Part shown: positions 6,207-10,511 of the stretch, in pieces | How positions within the stretch are numbered: position 1 is the stretch's first letter | How the letters are laid out: every line of letters begins with the position of its first letter | Assembly: GCA_029558215.1 (NCBI GenBank) | Contig: JAKQFZ010000237.1 | Span: 1-10,511, forward strand | DNA from: Candidatus Omnitrophota bacterium | Lineage (GTDB): Bacteria; Hinthialibacterota; Hinthialibacteria; JAKQFZ01 | Length of the DNA: 10,511 nt | Direction: 5' to 3' | The notes under the pieces: model-generated | The model's input: only the letters and a program-made list of their open reading frames with translations | Database searches by the model: none | What the model was told of the DNA's origin: nothing | Translations under genes and position numbers: made by a program

Positions 6207-7016
6207 ATGAGACATCAGGTGTCGTTCTCTGGTCTTGCGCGACTTGAGATGGTTCAGAAATCGATGAGAACAGGCGTTTTCCTTCTTGCGTTTTCTTCGT
6301 TTTATACCTTCTTTCTGGGTTGTGCTTCGGAAAGGCTGCATACGATGGATTCACGGATCGGTCATGCAGAGCGCCAGATGAAAGAGATGATCGACAAGAA
6401 TGAGCAGAAGTCGCAGGAACATGACCGCCGAGTTGAGATAATGCAGAAACAGTTGGAAGAGGAGAATCGGCTTTTGCAGCAGCAACAGCAAGAAACTCTT
6501 CAGAGTTTGGACAGTCTAAGGATGGCTTTGTCTGGTGAGAAGCCGGTAGTTGAACCTCAGGACCCACCTGCACAGGAGCCTGCTCAGACGGCAGCAGTTT
6601 TGTCCCCGAACTCGGACGGGTCTGCTGCGGTGATGGGGACTCAGGGGGATGCGCGATTTCAGGCCGCCTATGCGGACTATGCTCGTGGCTCATACGATCT
6701 CGCAATCGAAGCGTTCAAGATGCTTCGGGATTCCTACTCGGAGGGACGAGATCGCGCACGTATTGAGTACTATATTGCCGAGTGCTATTATGGAAAACAA
6801 GAGTACGCTCAGGCTCTTACTTATTTTGCGGCTGTAGGCAATTTTGCCTCAGACAGCGCACTTTTGGCTCCAGCTCTGTGGAAAAGGGCGATGTGTTTTC
6901 ACAGCCTTCGTCTTCCCGCGAGACGCACGGAAATACTCCGAGACTTGATCCAGCGTTTCCCGGATTCTGATGAGGCTGGCATGGCACAAGAATGGCTCAC
7001 GGGGGAGACCCCATAG
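6207..7016 (+). CDS. CpoB/YbgF-like TPR lipoprotein
   Basis: A 269-residue envelope protein. A signal peptide with hydrophobic stretch VFLLAFSSFYTFFLGC ends in a lipobox, with the modified Cys at residue 39 followed by Ala, consistent with an outer-membrane lipoprotein. Residues about 45-108 are a heptad-rich coiled coil with a QQQQQ run. A Pro/Ala/Gln linker (115-145) follows, then two to three TPR-like hairpins (148-265): AYADYARGSYDLAIEAF, YIAECYYGKQEYAQALTYF and ALWKRAMCFHSL, ending LIQRFPDSDEAGMAQEWL. This order (coiled coil, then C-terminal TPRs) is that of CpoB/YbgF, the Tol-Pal-associated coordinator of peptidoglycan synthesis and outer-membrane constriction, although no tol or pal genes are visible here. 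The chosen ATG has TGGAG 7 nt upstream. Starts at GTG 6192, ATG 6249 or ATG 6264 are possible, and the last two would give a more normal signal length. Probably co-transcribed with dapA. Confidence 0.8.
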   Translation: MRHQVSFSGLARLEMVQKSMRTGVFLLAFSSFYTFFLGCASERLHTMDSRIGHAERQMKEMIDKNEQKSQEHDRRVEIMQKQLEEENRLLQQQQQETLQSLDSLRMALSGEKPVVEPQDPPAQEPAQTAAVLSPNSDGSAAVMGTQGDARFQAAYADYARGSYDLAIEAFKMLRDSYSEGRDRARIEYYIAECYYGKQEYAQALTYFAAVGNFASDSALLAPALWKRAMCFHSLRLPARRTEILRDLIQRFPDSDEAGMAQEWLTGETP

Positions 7017-7130
7017 GATGAGCCTGCCGGCACAGGCGAGCCCTTGGGCTTTGCCGACCTGCAGGAACGTCTATTTGAAGCGAAATCTGTCCCGTTTATC
7101 GGGCAGTTTCCTGGGAGCGGGTCAATATGA

Positions 7131-7157
7131 GCGAGTGTGGACTGTGTTCACACTCGC
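7131..7157. repeat. 9-bp perfect inverted repeat
   Basis: GCGAGTGTG (7131-7139) and CACACTCGC (7149-7157) are perfect complements around a 9-nt spacer. There is no T-run behind it in either direction, so it is not a textbook terminator. It lies 30 bp before the CCCTCTC repeat, and the two may belong to one small palindromic element. Confidence 0.55.
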
Positions 7158-7187
7158 GCGTGTTCGCCCAAGTCAGAGACTCCGGCT

Positions 7188-7225
7188 CCCTCTCTCTTTC
7201 TGCGGGAGAGGGTTGGGGTAAGGGG
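7188..7225. repeat. CCCTCTC/GAGAGGG interspersed palindromic repeat
   Basis: CCCTCTC (7188-7194) and GAGAGGG (7206-7212) pair around an 11-nt loop and are followed by TTGGGGTAAGGGG. The arrangement CCCTCTC - GGGAGAGGG - TTGGGGT(A/G)AGGGG is a familiar intergenic repeat spread across many unrelated bacterial genomes. This copy has a slightly imperfect left arm. It is non-coding and probably non-autonomous. Confidence 0.6.
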
Positions 7226-7360
7226 TTCCAAATCCGGAGGTCTCCCACACGGGGGGCTTCGTGCTCGCCTGTCTTTCAAGAGAGGTGGGTGGAGGAACCG
7301 GAACAGGCATGAGACCAAAAACCAAGGGCAGTCTTAGGAGTGCAGAGCAGGAGGTCGGCT

Positions 7361-7624
7361 ATGTTGGTCCAGTTCTTCGAGATGTCATCTGTTGGAGGAA
7401 GCGAAGATCTCTATCGCTTCAAGAGCCATGTGAATCATTGGCTGGAAAAGGAGTCCGATAAGATTCACATTCATTTCGTTAAGCAGAATGTTGTCGAAAA
7501 ACAGGGTGCTATTGTGTCGATCATCTCGGTGTGGTATGAGCCAAAGGAAAAGGGTGTTCTACCAGCTGATGATGAGCCTGAGAGCACTCAGAAGGCGCAG
7601 CGTGTAAGTTTCCCTTCGCTCTGA
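7361..7624 (+). CDS. Small conserved-looking protein, Cse60/DUF2758-like
   Basis: An 87-residue cytoplasmic protein with a clear start: ATG at 7361 preceded by AGGAGG with a 6-nt spacer. An alternative GTG 21 nt upstream lacks this. The pattern is a beta strand (VQFFEM), an acidic-basic helix (SEDLYRFKSHVNHWLEKES), a strand (IHIHFVKQNVV), then AIVSIISVWYEP and an acidic tail. This beta-alpha-beta-beta layout, with a 'NxWL' helix end and a closing 'VWYE', resembles the small Cse60-type family found in many bacteria, whose function is not established. I assign it by pattern only, without an alignment. The next gene starts 41 nt downstream on the same strand, suggesting joint transcription with the degenerate REC-GGDEF protein. 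Confidence 0.7.
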   Translation: MLVQFFEMSSVGGSEDLYRFKSHVNHWLEKESDKIHIHFVKQNVVEKQGAIVSIISVWYEPKEKGVLPADDEPESTQKAQRVSFPSL

Positions 7625-7665
7625 GCTGTATGCTGCAACGGAGCGATGATGACGGATAGGAGTCC

Positions 7666-8592
7666 ATGGTAGACCAGGACAAGATTTCATTGATCTCAGA
7701 CGTGATGCCGACTCAGGTCAAACAGCGACTCTTTCGCGTTTATTTCGTTGCCCCAACGCCCTCTGTAGCCTCTGCGCTTGCCTCTGAGTTGTGTCAGGAT
7801 GGTCTGCTGGTTCGCTCCGCAAGTAGTGTGCGGGAGTTGGCTCCGGAGTCTTTCACGCTTCCGCAGGCCTTTGCCGAACCCCCGGATGTGATCTTTCTGG
7901 AACAACCCAGAACGGAGGCTCGTGCGGTTGAGGAGATCCGTCGGATTCAGTGCCATCCCGCTCTGGGCACCGCGGCTTTGGTCATGGTGAGTGAAGACAG
8001 GCACTACTCGCTGCTGATGAGCAGCATTGCCTGTGGGGCGACAGACTATCTTCTTCTGCCGATATCAAAGCCCCGGTTGGTAATGCAACTGAACCGGTTG
8101 CTTGGTCTGGAACGTTTTGGACCCATGTATGCTGGCGGGCTCTTTGTCCGAAATTTCCACCGCTCCATCGAGAAGGAAATCAAGCGCTCAAGTCGGACGA
8201 GAGCACCCTTCAGCATTCTTCTGGGACACGTTCAGTTTGGTGAGGACATTCCCCTGAGTAAAGCAGAACAGGAGGATGCTCCAATCGGTGAGGTGGAAGA
8301 GGATCTCAACGGTGTCTTTGACGCCTACCTGTCCGAGATTGGCAGGATACTTCGTGAAACGGATATGGTTGCGCCATTCGGCTTGCGGGAGTTCTTGACG
8401 ATTCTGCCCTTTACAACCCGTGAGGGTGCTGGGATGGTCAGAGATAAGTTGTATGGAGTGTTCATCAAGGCGGCTAATTCGCGGAGGAATCATCTGAGCC
8501 TGTCCCTCAAACTTGGTTGCGCGACGTATCCTGAAGATGGGGAAACGCGAATGGCGTTGATCGCCAAGGCCGAGGAGATGGCGGAGATTTGA
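7666..8592 (+). CDS. Degenerate receiver-GGDEF protein (catalytically inactive)
   Basis: A 308-residue cytoplasmic protein. Residues about 22-147 fold like a response-regulator receiver: strand RVYFVAP, strand DVIFLE, strand ALVMVS and GATDYLLLPISKP. The phosphoacceptor Asp is replaced by Glu (E79 in DVIFLEQ), and the conserved Lys before the late Pro is Leu (L131 in DYLLLP). Residues about 178-306 match a GGDEF domain in outline (RAPFSILL, then ILRETDMVAPFG..EFLTILP, then LSLKLGCATYPEDGETRMALIAKAEEM). However, the GGDEF signature reads GLREF (239-243) and the DxDxFKxxND metal/substrate segment is absent. It should not make cyclic di-GMP and probably acts as a signal-independent or binding regulator. 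The ATG at 7666 has AGGAG only 3 nt upstream. An ATG at 7705, giving MPTQVKQRLFRVYF, is an alternative start closer to the domain edge. Confidence 0.8.
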   Translation: MVDQDKISLISDVMPTQVKQRLFRVYFVAPTPSVASALASELCQDGLLVRSASSVRELAPESFTLPQAFAEPPDVIFLEQPRTEARAVEEIRRIQCHPALGTAALVMVSEDRHYSLLMSSIACGATDYLLLPISKPRLVMQLNRLLGLERFGPMYAGGLFVRNFHRSIEKEIKRSSRTRAPFSILLGHVQFGEDIPLSKAEQEDAPIGEVEEDLNGVFDAYLSEIGRILRETDMVAPFGLREFLTILPFTTREGAGMVRDKLYGVFIKAANSRRNHLSLSLKLGCATYPEDGETRMALIAKAEEMAEI

Positions 8593-8608
8593 AAGGGCAA
8601 TGCTCTTC
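8593..8608 (+). terminator. Weak hairpin after the REC-GGDEF gene
   Basis: AAGGGC-AAT-GCTCTT can form a 6-bp stem with one G-U pair starting immediately after the stop codon. No T-run follows, so intrinsic termination is doubtful. Confidence 0.2.
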
Positions 8609-8700
8609 AGTAATGGCCAGCGGGTGTGATCCAAAGACGGCGCATCTTTCAAGTGGCCACTGCAGAACGACGATCTTCCTTGCTCCCGAGTGACTTGCCA

Positions 8701-8780
8701 GTTTTTGTTCTGAGGAGGCTCTGTTTTTTGTAGAAGACGGGTTTTGTGAGGAAGTGTATTGTTTTGTGAGAAGTCTTGGA
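8701..8780 (+). repeat. Degenerate 20-bp periodic GT-rich repeat upstream of the hydrolase
   Basis: Four consecutive segments starting at 8701, 8721, 8741 and 8761 each begin with a T-run after G (GTTTTTG, CTGTTTTTTG, GTTTTGTGAG, GTTTTGTGAG) and continue into purine-rich GAGGA or GAAG. The last two share GTTTTGTGAG exactly, 20 bp apart. The non-template strand is strongly T/G-biased, ending about 20 nt before the start codon of the next gene. It lies in the presumed leader or promoter zone. Confidence 0.35.
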
Positions 8781-8801
8781 AGAAAGAGAGGAAGTTGAAT
8801 T

Positions 8802-10217
8802 GTGAGGTACTTTGTTTTCTCAGTTCTCGTAGCAGTCGTTGTTGTGTTGTCATGTTGGGCTGCTTCGGATTCCGCTGCGCAGGAGGAGTTCAGAGCATTG
8901 TGGGTCACTCGATTTGAGTGGCCTGACAGGAATCCTGAAGTTTCCAAAGGCAAGATTCTTTCCATTTTAGATGAGTGTCAGAAGGCCAATTTCAACGCAG
9001 TGATGTTTCAGTGCCGTGGACAGGCCGATACACTCTACCCCAGTCCCATCGAGCCGTGGTCACCGGTTTTTGGAAGTGCTGATCCAGGCTGGGATCCCTT
9101 GGAGTTTGCCATTCAGGAGGCCCACAAACGCGGCTTGGAACTGCATGCCTACATAAACCCGGTTCCTGCCTGGTCTGCTGATACGCCCCCCCCTTCGACC
9201 AATCCGCCTCATATGTATGCTCAGCACGGTCCGGGTTCAGAAGGCTGTTGGGTGATCCTGGATCAACAGGGTAAATGCAACAAGAACGAGTATTTCTGGT
9301 TCAGTCCAGGAGTTCCTGCGGTTCACGAGCATGCTCGCAAGGTTGCCGTTGATCTCTGCAAGAGGTATGACCTTGATGGGATTCATCTGGACAGGATTCG
9401 TTACCCGAGTGCAGAGGACTACAATCCGACCGCCGTGGCGCGCTTTAATGTTTCGGGTAATCCCATGGGACTCGACCGACTCAACTGGCAATTGGCGGAA
9501 ATGAACAGGATGGTTGCGAATCTCTCATCAGCGGTCTGGGCGATCAAGCCAGAGATGAAGATGACCGCGGCTGTTTGGGGCATCTACGACAAGACTAAAA
9601 TCCCTGGCTACGGAGGCTTCTCGACTGGGCTTCAGCAGTATTGCCAGGATTCACTGGCATGGGCGCGTCTTGGGTTGGTGGACGCCTTGTGTCCAATGAT
9701 CTACTGGGATCTGCCGGATCCCAAGCCGAACTATGATGAATGCCTCAAACAGTTTCTTGAGGGTCGAGGCAACAGGCATGTCTATGGGGGTTTTCATGCG
9801 AAGTTTGAACCCGCGGAAATCATGGCACAGATTGAGGCAACCCGAAAGCTGGGTGGGCAGGGTACGGTCGCTTTTTCCACCACATCTGTCTCAAAGGCAC
9901 CTCGATGGGAGTACTTCCGGACACAGATCTATCCTGCCAAAGTGAAGACGCCCGAGATGACCTGGAAGACGAAACCGACCGAAGGAAGTATTGTTGGATA
10001 CGTGAAGAGGTCTACAGATGAACCTGTGGTTGACGCCTATGTCACGATTGAGGGACAGGACGGGGGTGTCCTGTCTTGTGCTGACGGGTACTTCTCCTTC
10101 TTGTGGTTGAAGCCTGGCAAGTACACAGTGACGGCCAGAATCGGCGGACGACAGGCCAAAGTGGCTGATCTAGAGGTCAAAGCCGGTGAATTCGCAGTGG
10201 CGAATCTGACAATATGA
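8802..10217 (+). CDS. Secreted GHL10 (DUF187/DigH-YngK-like) glycosyl hydrolase with C-terminal beta domain
   Basis: A 471-residue exported protein. The start is GTG with a GAGGAA site 8 nt upstream. Residues 1-26 are a signal peptide: a hydrophobic core FVFSVLVAVVVVLSCW, with possible cleavage after DSAA or a less canonical lipobox at VLSC. The domain opens with EEFRALWVTRFEW (28-40), continues NFNAVMFQCRGQADTLYPS (63-81) and GLELHAYINPVPAW (111-124), and carries the family signature DGIHLDRIRYP (192-202), all features of the GHL10 TIM-barrel family. E. coli DigH of this family hydrolyses glycan strands of denuded peptidoglycan. Substrate here is inferred, not shown. Residues about 394-471 form a carboxypeptidase regulatory-like or transthyretin-type beta sandwich (GSIVGYV...PVVDAYVTIEG...DGYFSFLWLKPGKYTVTA), an extra module often used for surface display or carbohydrate contact. 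It stands alone on the plus strand and converges with pgpA. Confidence 0.87.
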   Translation: MRYFVFSVLVAVVVVLSCWAASDSAAQEEFRALWVTRFEWPDRNPEVSKGKILSILDECQKANFNAVMFQCRGQADTLYPSPIEPWSPVFGSADPGWDPLEFAIQEAHKRGLELHAYINPVPAWSADTPPPSTNPPHMYAQHGPGSEGCWVILDQQGKCNKNEYFWFSPGVPAVHEHARKVAVDLCKRYDLDGIHLDRIRYPSAEDYNPTAVARFNVSGNPMGLDRLNWQLAEMNRMVANLSSAVWAIKPEMKMTAAVWGIYDKTKIPGYGGFSTGLQQYCQDSLAWARLGLVDALCPMIYWDLPDPKPNYDECLKQFLEGRGNRHVYGGFHAKFEPAEIMAQIEATRKLGGQGTVAFSTTSVSKAPRWEYFRTQIYPAKVKTPEMTWKTKPTEGSIVGYVKRSTDEPVVDAYVTIEGQDGGVLSCADGYFSFLWLKPGKYTVTARIGGRQAKVADLEVKAGEFAVANLTI

Positions 10218-10242
10218 TCTGGTCGCGACCGACGACGATTGA

Positions 10243-10258
10243 GCAGGTCTGAACCTGC
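10243..10258. terminator. Hairpin between convergent genes
   Basis: GCAGGT-CTGA-ACCTGC forms a perfect 6-bp stem with a 4-nt loop between the two convergent stop codons, and a 10-bp palindrome GGTCGCGACC (10221-10230) lies just before it. Neither is followed by a T-run on either strand. The position fits a shared terminator or transcription barrier, but the sequence evidence is modest. Confidence 0.35.
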
Positions 10259-10269
10259 AGGCAAGTGGT

Positions 10270-10511
10270 CTATGCGAGCAGGCCGAAGTGCAGAAGCAGT
10301 CGTAAGATCAACTGTGCCCACAGTCCGGCAATGATATCATCGAACGTGATTCCCCACCCGCCGGGTGCTTTTCTCTCCACCAGGCGTGCCGGAAAAAGTT
10401 TGGCTACATCGAAGAAACGGAAGAGAAAGAATCCGGCGGCGACAGTCTTCAGTGTCGGGTCTATGGCGAACATAGTGACGAGAAACCCAGCCACTTCATC
10501 CAAGGTGACTT
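10270..10511 (-). CDS. pgpA: Phosphatidylglycerophosphatase A, C-terminal part
   Basis: The last 80 residues of PgpA, entering from the right edge with its 5' end outside the window. The visible part starts at the conserved VTLDEVAGF (Asp-Glu of the first active-site block), continues AAGFFLFRFFDVAKLFPARL and ends with the second block GGWGITFDDIIAG, whose Asp pair binds the metal, then a final hydrophobic helix. PgpA is an inner-membrane Mg2+-dependent phosphatase that dephosphorylates phosphatidylglycerophosphate to phosphatidylglycerol. A usual feature, 'K-P-x-P' after FD, reads KLFP here, a mild deviation. The frame stays open to the window end, so no start should be assigned within it. 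The TTG at 10503 is an internal Leu codon. Convergent with the hydrolase gene, 52 nt between stops. Confidence 0.92.
   Translation of the reverse strand, partial: VTLDEVAGFLVTMFAIDPTLKTVAAGFFLFRFFDVAKLFPARLVERKAPGGWGITFDDIIAGLWAQLILRLLLHFGLLA

Larger units (their letters stand above)
7017..7360. other. Repeat-rich intergenic region, no credible gene
   Basis: About 345 bp between the lipoprotein gene and the small Cse60-like gene. It is full of short inverted repeats: GCCTG/CAGGC (7022-7037), AGCCC-TT-GGGCT (7039-7050), CCCG/CGGG (7091-7103), a 9-bp perfect arm pair (7131-7157) and a CCCTCTC/GAGAGGG element (7188-7225). Short overlapping frames here change with the repeats and have no ribosome sites, so I call no gene. 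Weak hairpins at 7022-7050 could end the dapA transcript but lack a T-run. Confidence 0.5.

Noticed and set aside
6157..6705. Minus-strand open frame of 182 codons
   Set aside because: Antisense to the CpoB-like gene. Low-complexity Pro/Ser-rich translation mirrors the Q-rich and Pro/Ala-rich codons on the real strand.
7022..7050. Intrinsic terminator after the lipoprotein gene
   Set aside because: Short stems without a following T-run; kept only as part of the repeat-rich gap description.
7127..7312. Short plus-strand frame starting MSECGLCSH
   Set aside because: It is translated straight through the 9-bp inverted repeat and the CCCTCTC repeat and has no ribosome site, so it is probably non-coding.
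8652..8661. AGTGGCCACT palindrome as an operator
   Set aside because: A perfect 10-bp palindrome, but with no promoter boxes around it and short enough to occur by chance.
8188..8853. Minus-strand open frame of 221 codons
   Set aside because: Antisense to the REC-GGDEF gene and the hydrolase start, with no domain-like pattern and no ribosome site argument.
10501..10503. TTG as the start codon of pgpA
   Set aside because: The frame continues upstream to the window edge, and this TTG encodes the Leu of the conserved LDEVAG block, so the gene is cut by the edge.

Overview
The window is a chromosomal, gene-dense stretch of an unidentified Gram-negative-type bacterium. An outer membrane is suggested by a CpoB/YbgF-like lipoprotein. 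Genes have good Shine-Dalgarno sites, sometimes with TTG or GTG starts. No CRISPR array, transposase, phage gene, tRNA or rRNA was seen. The mix of a CHAD protein, an ABC-2 exporter with a TPR partner, a YngK/DigH-type hydrolase and PgpA recalls poorly cultured environmental phyla, but I cannot place the organism further.

Left block, minus strand (1-4900). An ABC-2 type exporter operon runs leftward: ATPase (TTG start), membrane permease (1-nt overlap with the ATPase) and a membrane-anchored TPR protein (3 nt further on). Its promoter is legible: a perfect TTGACA -35 box, an 18-nt spacer and TATATT, with a 20-bp near-perfect palindrome over the -10 box, as expected for a repressor-controlled operon. 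Further left is a CHAD-domain protein whose N-terminal half looks like a worn-down Ppx/GppA C-terminal HD region, then the start of a second minus-strand protein cut by the window edge.

Divergent intergenic region (4797-5255). It holds the ABC promoter on one side. On the other side are two possible promoters and a run of hairpins forming a structured leader in front of dapA.

Right block, plus strand (5256-10217). dapA (4-hydroxy-tetrahydrodipicolinate synthase, lysine/diaminopimelate pathway) is followed within 15 nt by the CpoB/YbgF-like lipoprotein gene. Next comes a repeat-rich gap of about 345 bp that includes a CCCTCTC/GAGAGGG interspersed palindromic repeat. After it are a small Cse60-like protein and a protein built from a receiver domain and a GGDEF domain that have both lost their key residues. 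A secreted GHL10/DigH-like glycosyl hydrolase with a C-terminal carboxypeptidase-regulatory-like beta domain follows. Phosphatidylglycerophosphatase A (pgpA) enters convergently from the right edge.

A loose cell-envelope theme links dapA (diaminopimelate for peptidoglycan), the CpoB-like lipoprotein, the putative peptidoglycan glycan hydrolase and pgpA (phosphatidylglycerol synthesis). The most interesting leads are the doubly degenerate REC-GGDEF protein, the Ppx-remnant/CHAD fusion, the operator over the ABC promoter and the structured dapA leader.
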